NCBI RefSeq assembly: GCF_006496635.1
Contig: NZ_CP022958.1
Coordinates: forward strand, 3,534,001 to 3,598,000
Source: Azoarcus sp. DD4
Lineage (GTDB): Bacteria; Pseudomonadota; Gammaproteobacteria; Burkholderiales; Rhodocyclaceae
Reading direction: 5' to 3'
DNA length: 64,000 nt
Shown here: positions 48,057 through 56,632 of the stretch, in pieces
Layout: every line of letters begins with the position of its first letter
How positions within the stretch are numbered: the first letter of the stretch is position 1
Program-made: the position numbers and the translations under genes
The notes under the pieces: generated by a model
The model's input: the letters and a program-made list of their open reading frames with translations, nothing else
The model's database searches: none
Told to the model about the DNA's origin: nothing

Positions 48057-49865
48057 ATGTCGCCCTTCCCCCGCCGGCGTCTGCTGCCCACCGCCCTCGC
48101 CCTCTTCACCGCCGCCCTGCTGCTGCCCGGCGGCACCGCCGATTCGCGCGCCGCGCAGCCCGGCTTCGATCCGCTGTTCGCCGATCCCGGCAGCGTCTGC
48201 GGCAGTCCCTTCGCCAAGGGTGCGATGCTGCGCACCCTGGTGCAGGTTGCCGCCAAGTCCGAGAACGCGCCCTTCCAGACCGCCACGATGCAGGCAGCGA
48301 CCGGCGGCGAGGTGCCGCTCTACAAGGATCTCGGCCAGCTCGGCTTCAAGGTCGGCACGCGCAACGCCCGCGCCCAGGCCTATTTCGACCAGGGCCTGCG
48401 GCTGGCCTTCGGCTTCAACCACGCCGAGGCGCAGCGCGCCTTCCAGGCGGCGCAACAGCTCGATCCCGAGTGCGCGATGTGCTACTGGGGCGAAGCCCTG
48501 GTGCTCGGCCCCAACATCAACGCACCGATGCCGCCCGAGGCCAACCCGCCGGCGCTGGCTGCGCTGGCGAAGGCCAAGGCGCTGTCCGATCGCGCCGCGC
48601 CGAAGGAACGCGCCCTGATCGAGGCGCTGGCCAGACGCTATTCGGACGACCCCAAGGCCGAACGCGCCACGCTCGACGCCGCCTATGCCGACGCCATGCG
48701 ACAGGTGGCGCGGCGCTTCCCCAAGGACGACACCCTCCAGGCGCTCTACGCCGAAGCCGCAATGGACACCCAACCGTGGGACTACTGGGAAGCCGGCGGC
48801 ACCCGGCCGAAGGCCCGCGCCGCGGATTTCGTCCCCGCGCTGGAGGCCGTGCTCAAGCGCAATCCCGCCCACCCCGGCGCCATCCACCTCTACATCCACG
48901 CGGTGGAAGCCTCGGACCGGCCTGAGCGCGCGCTCCCCTTCGCCCGGCGGCTGGCGGCGCTGATGCCCGGCGCCGGCCACATCGTGCATATGCCGGCCCA
49001 CATCTACTACCGCGTCGGCATGTTCCGCGAATCGCTCGCCGCCAACAAACAGGCGATCGCGATCGACGAACGCTACTTCACCACCTCGCCGTCCGACCCG
49101 ATGTACAAGATGGGCTACTACCCGCACAACATCCACTTCGTGCTGGTATCGGCGCAGATGGGCGGCGACGGCGCCACCGCGCTGGAAGCCGCGGCCAAGC
49201 TGGATGCGGTGATGCCGAACGAGGCGGTCAAGCAGTTCCCCTCGCTGGAGCCGATCAAGGGCGCGCTCTACAGCACCCATGCGATGTTCAGCCCGCCGGA
49301 CACCATCCTCGCGCTGCCCGCGCCGGCCGACGGCCTGACGCTGGTGGGCGCGATGCACCACTACGCCCGCGCCATCGCCTTCGCCGCGAACAAGGACACC
49401 GCCGGCGCGCAGCAGGAGATCGACGCGCTGGCGAAGATCGAAGCCGGCGCCGACTTCAAGCCCTATGCGGCGTGGCAGGTACCGGCCAAAGAGATCGTAC
49501 AGACCGCGCGCCAGGTCGCCAGCGCCCGCCTGGCCGAAGCGCGCGGCGACCTCGACGCGGCGGCGCGGGCCTTCGAGGCTGCCATCGCCATCGAAGACGC
49601 CCTCTCCTACATGGAACCGCCCTACTGGTACTACCCGGTGCGCCAGTCGCTCGGCGCGCTGAAGCTGCGCCAGGGCAAGCTGGACGAGGCGGAAAAGGCC
49701 TTCCGCGATTCGCTCGGACGGGTCAGGAACAACGGCTGGGCGCTGGCCGGACTGGCGGAGGTCTATCGCCAGCAGGGCCGCAAGGACTCGCAGGCGGCAA
49801 CGGAAAAAGCGTTCGCGAAGGCGTGGTTCGGGCCGAAGACGGGGCCTGCGCTGGAACGGCTGTAG
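48057..49865 (+). CDS. Exported tetratricopeptide-repeat protein
   Basis: A 602-residue protein with an N-terminal signal beginning MSPFPRRRLLP, which has the RRxLL-type spacing of a possible Tat signal. The mature part is helical with TPR motifs, e.g. ARAQAYFDQGLRLAFGFNHAEAQRAFQAA near residue 105 and, at the C-terminus, AEARGDLDAAARAFEAAIAIEDA plus LRQGKLDEAEKAFRDSLG. Aromatic/His-rich segments (HMPAHIYYRVG, YPHNIHF, YMEPPYWYYPVR) suggest a ligand- or metal-binding face. Last gene of the cluster. Likely a scaffold or partner protein; no enzymatic function recognised. Confidence 0.82.
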   Translation: MSPFPRRRLLPTALALFTAALLLPGGTADSRAAQPGFDPLFADPGSVCGSPFAKGAMLRTLVQVAAKSENAPFQTATMQAATGGEVPLYKDLGQLGFKVGTRNARAQAYFDQGLRLAFGFNHAEAQRAFQAAQQLDPECAMCYWGEALVLGPNINAPMPPEANPPALAALAKAKALSDRAAPKERALIEALARRYSDDPKAERATLDAAYADAMRQVARRFPKDDTLQALYAEAAMDTQPWDYWEAGGTRPKARAADFVPALEAVLKRNPAHPGAIHLYIHAVEASDRPERALPFARRLAALMPGAGHIVHMPAHIYYRVGMFRESLAANKQAIAIDERYFTTSPSDPMYKMGYYPHNIHFVLVSAQMGGDGATALEAAAKLDAVMPNEAVKQFPSLEPIKGALYSTHAMFSPPDTILALPAPADGLTLVGAMHHYARAIAFAANKDTAGAQQEIDALAKIEAGADFKPYAAWQVPAKEIVQTARQVASARLAEARGDLDAAARAFEAAIAIEDALSYMEPPYWYYPVRQSLGALKLRQGKLDEAEKAFRDSLGRVRNNGWALAGLAEVYRQQGRKDSQAATEKAFAKAWFGPKTGPALERL

Positions 49866-49958
49866 GGCAGGCTGGCCGCGGTAGACCGTTCTGCTGTTGC
49901 CCGCTGACAGCGAAAGTGCCGCGGCCCTGCTCTCGGCATCGGACAGGGCGCATCACCC

Positions 49959-50267
49959 TCAGGCCAGCTCGATCTCGACCATGCCCTCCACCACCCGCAA
50001 TGGATAGGTTGTGAGCGTACAGTCCTGCCCCTGGCGGCATTCGCCGTTGCGCCCGTCGAACACCCAGTCGTGTGCCGTACAGGTGAGGTAGCGGCCGTTG
50101 AACACGCCGCGCGAGAAGGGAATCTTCTGGTGCGGACACAAGCCGTCGTAGGCCTTCAACTCGCCGCCTTCCGGCCACAGGACCATGATCTCGCGGCCAT
50201 CGACATTGAAAGGCGCGGCTTCGCCTTCCATGAGGTTTCTGAGTTTGCAGAGGGGGATGTAGGCCAT
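49959..50267 (-). CDS. Rieske [2Fe-2S] ferredoxin (TmoC-like), orphan
   Basis: A 102-residue soluble ferredoxin with the Rieske ligands Cys44-X-His46 and Cys63-X2-His66 (CPHQ...CTAHDW). The size and spacing match the ferredoxin subunits of toluene monooxygenases such as TmoC. No oxygenase, reductase or effector gene lies beside it, so it is an orphan that may serve an enzyme elsewhere. Start at 50267 has ribosome site GGAGC; the frame is open to 50393 without a ribosome site. Convergent with the TPR gene. Confidence 0.88.
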   Translation of the reverse strand: MAYIPLCKLRNLMEGEAAPFNVDGREIMVLWPEGGELKAYDGLCPHQKIPFSRGVFNGRYLTCTAHDWVFDGRNGECRQGQDCTLTTYPLRVVEGMVEIELA

Positions 50268-50506
50268 TTTTCGAAGCTCCGTCGGGGTTGGGACAGCTGA
50301 CACCGGACATCGAAGACCCGGCTCTGCGCGTGTTTGCCGGCCCGCGCTGCGGCGAGGCGGATAAACACGCGCTGGTACCCGACGATCAAGCAAAAGCGAG
50401 GCCCGCTTTGTTCACTATGTCGTTGTTCTCAAGTAATTCGTGGTCCGAAGCATCGGGGCCGCTCACACGGACGGCAGGCATCGAGTGAAAGTCAAGCCCA
50501 CACTCG

Positions 50507-51391
50507 CTAGGTGCCGCTCTTCAGCAACTCGAAGAACGCGTTCGCTGCAGGCGACAGGGTGCTGTTCTTGCGGCGAAGCAGGGTGATCTTTCTCTTTACG
50601 ACCGGGCTGACCAATGGAATCCGGCACACGCCCGGCCTGGCACCGTCTTCGAGCGTTGATGCAGGGAGAATGGCAGTCCCGACGCCGGCGGCGACGAGAC
50701 TGATGGCTGTGGCGTGGTGTTGAACTTCATAGGCCCCACTGAGGCTTATTCCGCGCTTCGCCAGTTGGTAGTCCATGAAGACCCGCGTGGCCGTCATGCT
50801 ACTGACGACGACAAGCTCGGTCTCGCGCATGTCTGACCAGGTAACGGACTCTCGCTTGCTGAGGGGATGCTCCTCACGGCAGAAGAACATCAGCGGATCT
50901 TCCAGGAGAGGCGTTTCAAGAATCTCAGGGTGGCGCTCGGTTGGAATTCCGATACCGAGCTCGGCTTGGCCGTGGAGCACGGCGTCACGAACCTCGAAAG
51001 CGGTCGTGTCGATCAAGCGCACCCGATTGCCGGGATGGGATTGTCTGTAGCGCCGGATCGCCGCGGGCAGGACGTGTGATGCCATGGTCGGCACGCAGGC
51101 GAGGGTGAAACTCCCGCGGGCATTCTTCGACATGTCCTTCAGTCGACCAACCGCAAGCGTCATTTCCCCGACGATGGCTTTGGCCTGGGGCAGGAACTCG
51201 CGCCCGACAGCCGTCAGCTCGACATAGCGCGTTGTGCGGTCAAGGAGCCGCAATCCCAAGTAGCCCTCGAGTTTCTGCACACGGCGTGTGAGCGCCGTCT
51301 GCGTGACGTGGAGGTGCTCCGCTGCCTTGCTGAATCCGCCCAGCTCGGCGATTACCACGAACGCCTGAATGCCGTCGAAATCGATCTTCAT
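50507..51391 (-). CDS. LysR-family transcriptional regulator (of the prpF-TRAP-itaconate unit)
   Basis: A 294-residue LysR protein: N-terminal winged helix (FVVIAELGGFSKAAEHLHVTQTALTRRVQKLEGYLG) and C-terminal effector-binding domain. The ATG at 51391 is chosen because GAGGAGACGAG just ahead is its ribosome site. It is divergent from the PrpF-family gene across 147 bp that contain a palindrome, the usual setup for a LysR activator of the neighbouring operon. The inducer is probably a substrate or intermediate of that pathway, by inference. Confidence 0.92.
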   Translation of the reverse strand: MKIDFDGIQAFVVIAELGGFSKAAEHLHVTQTALTRRVQKLEGYLGLRLLDRTTRYVELTAVGREFLPQAKAIVGEMTLAVGRLKDMSKNARGSFTLACVPTMASHVLPAAIRRYRQSHPGNRVRLIDTTAFEVRDAVLHGQAELGIGIPTERHPEILETPLLEDPLMFFCREEHPLSKRESVTWSDMRETELVVVSSMTATRVFMDYQLAKRGISLSGAYEVQHHATAISLVAAGVGTAILPASTLEDGARPGVCRIPLVSPVVKRKITLLRRKNSTLSPAANAFFELLKSGT

Positions 51392-51483
51392 CTCGTCTCC
51401 TCGCAACCAAGGCGGGCAGCTCGCATGGGCTATGCTGAAATCGCAATAAAAACGACATTCGTTGCATTTAAGTAATTACCACC

Positions 51484-51506
51484 TTGTGACTAACATTGCC
51501 TCACAA
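51484..51506. promoter_or_regulatory. Candidate LysR binding site upstream of the PrpF-family gene
   Basis: Perfect dyad TTGTGA-N11-TCACAA, 32 bp before the GTG start of the isomerase gene. The T-N11-A spacing fits LysR-type sites. The halves also resemble a Crp site, but the spacer is too long for Crp. It lies in the only intergenic region shared with the divergent LysR gene. Confidence 0.5.
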
Positions 51507-51538
51507 AACAGCAGAACGTGCAATAAGGAGACAGGCAA

Positions 51539-52618
51539 GTGGATCACATTCCGTGTGTGCTGATGCGGGGCGGATCGTCGAAGGGGTTGTTCTTCCTTGC
51601 GGAGAATCTGCCTGACGACACGGCCGCCCGCGACCGCCTCCTGCTCGCGGCGATGGGATCACCCGATCTTCGGCAGATCGATGGTATGGGTGGTGGCAAC
51701 GATCTAAGCAGCAAGGTCGTGATCGTGGCGCCATCGCACCGGCCCGATCTCGATGTGGAATATCTCTTTGCCCAGGTTTCGGTGGCCCGGGATCTGGTCG
51801 ATGTGTTGCCCAACAGCGGCAACATGCTCGCGGCGGTGGGGCCGTTTGCACTCGAACGCGGCCTGGTCAGGGCCTCCAGTCCGGTCACGCGTGTTCGCAT
51901 TCTGAACATCAATAGCGGCAAACAGGTCGAGGCGATCGTACAGACGCCGGGCGGAACAGTGACCTACAGCGGCAGCTTTCATCTCGACGGCGTGCCGGGC
52001 ACGAGTGCCCCCGTCACGCTCAATTTTCTGGACCCGGCGGGAACCCGAACCGGGCGCCTGCTCCCGACCGGCAACGCCCAGGATGTGATCGACGGGCTTT
52101 CCGTTACCTGCATGGATTTCGCGATTCCCATCGTTTTCGTGAAAGCCTCCTCTCTCGGCAAGACGGGGCACGAGTCGAAGGCAGAACTGGACGGCGATGA
52201 CGACTTTCTGCAGCGCCTGGAGTCGATTCGCGTCGCTGCTGCAGCACTCATGGGACTGGAGGTCTCACCCGACCGCGGGGTGCCGAAGATCGCAATGATC
52301 GCTCCTCCGCGTCACGGCGGCAGTGTCGCATCGCGCTATTTCGTTCCCTCAAGCTGCCACCCGGTACATGCCGCCACGGGCGCGTTGGCGCTGGCTGCGG
52401 CATGTCACACGCCAGATACCGTCGCTGAAGAACTCGCCGAGATCGACGAAAACGCACCGTACCGCATCGTCATCGAGCACCCGAGCGGCCAGATGGCCTG
52501 TGACCTGCACATTGCGCCACAAACGATGCACACCGTGCCGGTCATCGACTCCGCCTCGATCGTGACGTCGGCCAGGCCGCTGCTCAGTGGCGAGGTCTAC
52601 GTGCGGACGGCGGCCTGA
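51539..52618 (+). CDS. PrpF-family isomerase (candidate aconitate isomerase)
   Basis: A 359-residue protein of the PrpF / 4-oxalomesaconate-tautomerase family, which move double bonds in polycarboxylates. It begins with the family motif PCVLMRGGSSKGLFFLAENLP and has LRQIDGMGGGNDLSSKVVI and the central NSGNMLAAVGPFALE. The GTG start follows AAGGAG. In the context of tricarballylate and itaconate enzymes the most attractive substrate is aconitate (cis/trans isomerisation, as PrpF relatives and fungal Adi1 do). Divergent from LysR and first of the TRAP operon. Confidence 0.85.
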   Translation: MDHIPCVLMRGGSSKGLFFLAENLPDDTAARDRLLLAAMGSPDLRQIDGMGGGNDLSSKVVIVAPSHRPDLDVEYLFAQVSVARDLVDVLPNSGNMLAAVGPFALERGLVRASSPVTRVRILNINSGKQVEAIVQTPGGTVTYSGSFHLDGVPGTSAPVTLNFLDPAGTRTGRLLPTGNAQDVIDGLSVTCMDFAIPIVFVKASSLGKTGHESKAELDGDDDFLQRLESIRVAAAALMGLEVSPDRGVPKIAMIAPPRHGGSVASRYFVPSSCHPVHAATGALALAAACHTPDTVAEELAEIDENAPYRIVIEHPSGQMACDLHIAPQTMHTVPVIDSASIVTSARPLLSGEVYVRTAA

Positions 52619-52669
52619 TTCATCACCCGTAACGACAAAAGTTTCACGCTCACACCAAGGAGACAAATC

Positions 52670-53671
52670 ATGAAAAACATATATGCCCTGACCGCCGCCA
52701 TCGGTATCGCCTTTGCCGGCGGCGCGTTGGCACAGGACCCGATCGTCATCAAGTTCGCACACGTGGCCGCCGCTGACACCCCCAAGGGGCGCGCTGCCGA
52801 GTACTTCAAGAAAGTAGCCGAAGAGCGCACGAAGGGCCGTGTAAAGGTGGAGATCTACGCGAACAGCACCTTGTACAAGGACAAGGAGGAGCTCGAAGCG
52901 CTTCAGATGGGGTCGGTGCATATGCTGGCACCCGTTGCGGGCAAGTTCGGGCCTGCAGGCGTGAAGGAATTCGAGGTCTTCGACCTCCCGTACATCTTCC
53001 CGAATGACGCTGCGCTGCACCGCGTTACCCAGGGGCCGATCGGCGCTTCACTGCTGAAGAAACTCGAGCCGCGCGGCTTCATCGGCCTCTCGTACTGGGA
53101 TGCAGGTTTCCGCGTTCTGAGTTCGAACAAGCCAATCCGCACGCCTGACCAGGCCAAGGGACAGAAGATCCGCATCAATTCGTCGAAGGTGAATCAGTCG
53201 ATCATGCGGTCGATAGGTGCGCTGCCGCAGACGATGGCGTTCTCCGAGGTCTATCAGGCGCTGCAGACCGGCGTGGTGGATGGTGCGGATGGCAACCTCT
53301 CCAACCTGTACACGCAGAAGCAATACGAAGTTCAGAAGCACCTCACCCTGACCAACCATACATATAGCGGCTATGTCGTCGTCGCCAACAAGCCCTTCTG
53401 GGACCGGCTACCGGCCGATGTCCGCGCGGAGTTGGAGGGCGCGGTGAAGGAGGCGACTGAGTTCAACCGCAAGGTTGCCCTCGAGGACGACGCAAAATCG
53501 CTCGCTGCGATCAAGGCTTCCGGCAAAACCGAGGTGCATGAGCCGACTGCGGACGAGAAGGACGCCTGGATGAAGGCCATGATGCCGGTTCAGGAAGAGA
53601 TGGCCTCGCGTGTCGGACGCGACCTGATCGACGCGATCCGCAAGGAAACCGCGGCCGTCACCCAGCGGTAA
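52670..53671 (+). CDS. dctP: TRAP transporter substrate-binding protein (DctP family)
   Basis: A 333-residue periplasmic binding protein with a signal peptide (~1-21). Family features: GSVHMLAPVAGKFG, GFRVL (Arg148) and KIRIN (Arg168), whose arginines form salt bridges to the substrate carboxylate. It precedes the two membrane subunits, with a hairpin before them that may boost its expression. Ligand expected to be a di- or tricarboxylate fed to the catabolic genes downstream. Confidence 0.93.
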   Translation: MKNIYALTAAIGIAFAGGALAQDPIVIKFAHVAAADTPKGRAAEYFKKVAEERTKGRVKVEIYANSTLYKDKEELEALQMGSVHMLAPVAGKFGPAGVKEFEVFDLPYIFPNDAALHRVTQGPIGASLLKKLEPRGFIGLSYWDAGFRVLSSNKPIRTPDQAKGQKIRINSSKVNQSIMRSIGALPQTMAFSEVYQALQTGVVDGADGNLSNLYTQKQYEVQKHLTLTNHTYSGYVVVANKPFWDRLPADVRAELEGAVKEATEFNRKVALEDDAKSLAAIKASGKTEVHEPTADEKDAWMKAMMPVQEEMASRVGRDLIDAIRKETAAVTQR

Positions 53672-53682
53672 ACCTCTCTCCC

Positions 53683-53715
53683 GCGGCAGCCGGGATGAAA
53701 TCGTCCGTCTGCCGC
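53683..53715 (+). other. Intercistronic hairpin between dctP and dctQ
   Basis: Stem GCGGCAG (53683-53689) / CTGCCGC (53709-53715), 19-base loop, no T-run. Sited between the binding-protein and membrane genes, where hairpins often stabilise the upstream mRNA and give excess binding protein. Seen in sequence; function inferred. Confidence 0.4.
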
Positions 53716-53742
53716 TCCCCCTAACTCCGCAAGGAGCCCCCC

Positions 53743-54423
53743 ATGAAATTCCTCGATGCTCTGGAGGAATGGCTCGTCACGTTCCTGATCGGCGCGGCGA
53801 CGCTCATCACCTTCGCGGCAGTGGTCCATCGCTACGGCGCTGGCCTGCCAATTCCCGTCGTGCAGAACTGGCTCATCTCGATCAACATGAGTTGGGCGCA
53901 GGAGCTCACGATCATCATGTTCGTGTGGATGGCCAAGTTTGGCGCCGCCTACGGCGTGCGCACCGGCATCCACGTCGGTGTCGACGTGCTGATCAACCGG
54001 CTGCCCGATCGCACGCGCGCCAAATTCATCGTTTTCGGTCTGCTCGCGGGTGCACTCTTCACCGGCATCATCGCCGCGCTGGGCGGACATTTCGTGTGGG
54101 AGAACGGTGCCCACTACGCCATCTTCAGCACCCTTGGGCTCGACATCGGGGACGCACTGGAGGGGCCCACCACGGTTGATCTCGAATGGCCGACGTGGAT
54201 TGTCTATTCGGCAATCCCGCTGGGCAGCGCCCTCATGTGTTTCCGTTTCCTGCAGGTGTGCGCATCGTTCCTCCGTACTGGCGAACTGCCTCACCACGAC
54301 CACGGACATGTGGACGGGATGGACGAGCAGGTCGACATAGGCAGCGACATGCCCGACCCGAGTGACGTCTATCCGCGCGAACTCCCCAAGGACAACCAGA
54401 ACAAGAACGGAGGTGTGCGATGA
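53743..54423 (+). CDS. dctQ: TRAP transporter small permease (DctQ family)
   Basis: A 226-residue membrane protein with four helices (~12-35, 50-70, 88-108, 140-165) and the conserved SWAQELTIIMFVWMAKFGAA, followed by an unusually long hydrophilic His/Asp-rich tail (~185-226, HHDHGHVDGMDEQ), which is longer than in most DctQ proteins. Its stop overlaps the dctM start (ATGA). Pairs with DctM to translocate the substrate. Confidence 0.92.
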   Translation: MKFLDALEEWLVTFLIGAATLITFAAVVHRYGAGLPIPVVQNWLISINMSWAQELTIIMFVWMAKFGAAYGVRTGIHVGVDVLINRLPDRTRAKFIVFGLLAGALFTGIIAALGGHFVWENGAHYAIFSTLGLDIGDALEGPTTVDLEWPTWIVYSAIPLGSALMCFRFLQVCASFLRTGELPHHDHGHVDGMDEQVDIGSDMPDPSDVYPRELPKDNQNKNGGVR

Positions 54424-55703
54424 GCGCCGCTGTCATTTTCGTACTCCTGCTGGGTCTGATGATCACCGGCATGCCGATTTCAATCTCGCTGGGCCTGACG
54501 GTTCTGAGCTTCCTGTTCTTCATGACCCAGGTGCCAATCGAGAGCGTTGCACTGAAGCTGTTCACCGGTATCGAGAAGTTCGAAATCATGGCGGTGCCGT
54601 TCTTCATCCTGGCGGGCAACTTCCTGACGCATGGCGGGGTGGCGAAACGGATGATCGCATTTGCGACGTCCATGGTCGGACACATGCCCGGCGGTCTCGG
54701 GTTGAGTGCGGTGGTTGCGTGCTCGCTGTTTGCCGCGGTGTCCGGTTCGAGTCCGGCAACGGTCGTCGCGATCGGTTCGATCCTGCTGCCGGCAATGGTC
54801 AAGGCGGGCTATCCGAACAAGTTCGGCGCAGGTGTCGTTGCCTCCGCCGGCGGGCTGGGGATCCTGATTCCGCCCTCGATCGCGATGGTGATGTACGCGG
54901 TGTCCACCAACAGTTCGATCGGCGCACTGTTCATGGCGGGCGTCATCCCGGGCCTCGTGCTCGCCGGAATGCTGATGTTCACGACGTGGTGGATCGCGCG
55001 CAAGAACAACTACCCCCGCGCCGCCCGCGCCACATGGACAGAGCGCGCCAGGGCGTTCCGCGAGTCGATCTGGGGTTTGCTGCTGATCGTCGTCGTCATG
55101 GGCGGGATCTACACCGGCATCTTCACCGCGACCGAGGCGGCGGCGATGAGTGCAGTCTATGCGTTCGTGATCGCCACCTTCGTCTACAAGGATCTGCGCC
55201 TGTCCGACCTGAAGAAAGTGCTGATCTCGTCGGCGAACCTCTCGGCAATGCTGCTCTACATCATCACCAATGCCGTGATGTTCTCCTTCCTGCTTACCAA
55301 TGAGCAGATCCCTCAGGCGATGTCCGAGTGGATCGTCGCGAGCGGGCTGGGGGTGATCGGCTTCCTGCTGATGGCGAACATCATCCTGCTGATCGCGGGC
55401 AATTTCATGGAACCGGCGTCGATCATCCTGATCTTCGCGCCGATCCTGTTCCCGATCGCGATGAGCCTCGGCATCGATCCGGTGCATTTCGGAATCATGA
55501 TCACGGTGAACATGGAGATCGGGATGATCACGCCCCCGGTCGGCCTGAACCTCTACGTCGCGAGCGGCATCAGCAAGCTCGGCCTGACGGACATGAGCAA
55601 GGCCGTCGGTCCCTGGCTGCTGACGATGCTGGTGTTCCTTGCGATCGTCACCTACTGGCCGCCGCTCACGCTGTGGCTGCCCAAGACCCTCGGAATGATG
55701 TGA
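54420..55703 (+). CDS. dctM: TRAP transporter large permease (DctM family)
   Basis: A 427-residue permease with about twelve helices. Family phrases include FFILAGNFLTHGGVAKRMI, SGSSPATVVAIGSILLPAM, GGLGILIPPSIAMVMYAV and PPVGLNLYVASGI. Couples Na+ gradient to import. Translationally coupled to dctQ; a strong hairpin follows immediately. Confidence 0.95.
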   Translation: MSAAVIFVLLLGLMITGMPISISLGLTVLSFLFFMTQVPIESVALKLFTGIEKFEIMAVPFFILAGNFLTHGGVAKRMIAFATSMVGHMPGGLGLSAVVACSLFAAVSGSSPATVVAIGSILLPAMVKAGYPNKFGAGVVASAGGLGILIPPSIAMVMYAVSTNSSIGALFMAGVIPGLVLAGMLMFTTWWIARKNNYPRAARATWTERARAFRESIWGLLLIVVVMGGIYTGIFTATEAAAMSAVYAFVIATFVYKDLRLSDLKKVLISSANLSAMLLYIITNAVMFSFLLTNEQIPQAMSEWIVASGLGVIGFLLMANIILLIAGNFMEPASIILIFAPILFPIAMSLGIDPVHFGIMITVNMEIGMITPPVGLNLYVASGISKLGLTDMSKAVGPWLLTMLVFLAIVTYWPPLTLWLPKTLGMM

Positions 55704-55709
55704 TGCAGG

Positions 55710-55736
55710 CCCGACGGCCCCGGCCGGGCCGTCGGG
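55710..55736 (+). other. Strong intercistronic hairpin after dctM
   Basis: Perfect 11-bp stem CCCGACGGCCC / GGGCCGTCGGG with loop CGGCC, 6 bases after the dctM stop and 40 before the hydratase start. There is no T-run, so it is more likely an mRNA-stability or partial attenuation element separating transporter and enzyme genes than a full terminator. Confidence 0.55.
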
Positions 55737-55776
55737 GGAATGAGCGATCCTCGTCATACCCCACGGAGTACCCAAC

Positions 55777-56622
55777 ATGAACCTCAAAGAATGGATCGGC
55801 CGCGCGGAGGAAGTCTCCGACATCGCGACGGCCGCCCCCTATGCCGCATTGTCGGCGACCTTCGACCGCGAAGCGGTGCGGCCCCCGGTGGGCACCGCCC
55901 TGCCCGCGCTGTGGCACTGGCTGTACTTCCTGCCGCTGCACAAGCAATCGGAAATCGGCCCCGACGGCCACGCCAAGCGCGGTGGCTTCCTGCCGCCCGT
56001 GCCGCTGCCGCGTCGCATGTGGGCCGGCAGTCAGTTCGAGTTCCACAAGCCGCTGCGCATCGGGGATGCGATGACGCGCACCTCGACCATCCACGACGTC
56101 ACCGAGAAGAGCGGACGTACCGGCCCGCTGGTGTTCGTGAAGGTGCGCCACGAGATCCGCCGTGGCGGCGAATCGGACGTCGCGCTCACCGAGTTCCACG
56201 ACATCGTCTATCGCGAGGCGCCGAAACCCGACGATGTGGCCCCGCCGCCGAAGGCCGCCCCCGCGAGCTCGGCCTGGGAGAAGAAGTGGGTACCGGACGA
56301 CGTGCTGCTGTTCCGCTACTCGGCACTGACCTTCAACGGTCATCGCATCCACTACGACCGCAAGTATGTGACCGAGGTCGAGGGCTATCCGGGCCTGATC
56401 GTCCATGGCCCGATGATCGCGACGCTGTTGCTGGACCTGCTGCGTCACCAGATGCCCGACGCCGAGGTCCTGCGTTACGAGTTCCGCGCGATCCGCCCCG
56501 TGTTCGACATCAACCACTTCTTTGTCTGCGGCGAACCGCAGGCGGACGGCAAGACGATCCGCCTGTGGGCGAAGGACCACGAAGGCTGGCTGACGATGGA
56601 AGCCACCGCGGTGATCAAGTGA
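55777..56622 (+). CDS. Hot-dog (MaoC/HTD2-type) hydratase, candidate itaconyl-/mesaconyl-CoA hydratase
   Basis: A 281-residue protein with two hot-dog halves. The N-terminal half has RMWAGSQFEFHKPLRIGD; the C-terminal half has the MaoC-like catalytic phrase FNGHRIHYD followed by EGYPGLIVHGP. Members of this family hydrate mesaconyl-CoA or itaconyl-CoA to citramalyl-CoA. Situated directly before a class III CoA-transferase and a CitE-like lyase, which are the other two enzymes of the same pathway. Full length. Confidence 0.82.
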   Translation: MNLKEWIGRAEEVSDIATAAPYAALSATFDREAVRPPVGTALPALWHWLYFLPLHKQSEIGPDGHAKRGGFLPPVPLPRRMWAGSQFEFHKPLRIGDAMTRTSTIHDVTEKSGRTGPLVFVKVRHEIRRGGESDVALTEFHDIVYREAPKPDDVAPPPKAAPASSAWEKKWVPDDVLLFRYSALTFNGHRIHYDRKYVTEVEGYPGLIVHGPMIATLLLDLLRHQMPDAEVLRYEFRAIRPVFDINHFFVCGEPQADGKTIRLWAKDHEGWLTMEATAVIK

Positions 56623-56632
56623 GGAAGCTGCA

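Noticed and set aside
51484..51506. Crp-type site TGTGA...TCACA
   Set aside because: The spacer between half-sites is 11 bases; Crp sites need about 6.
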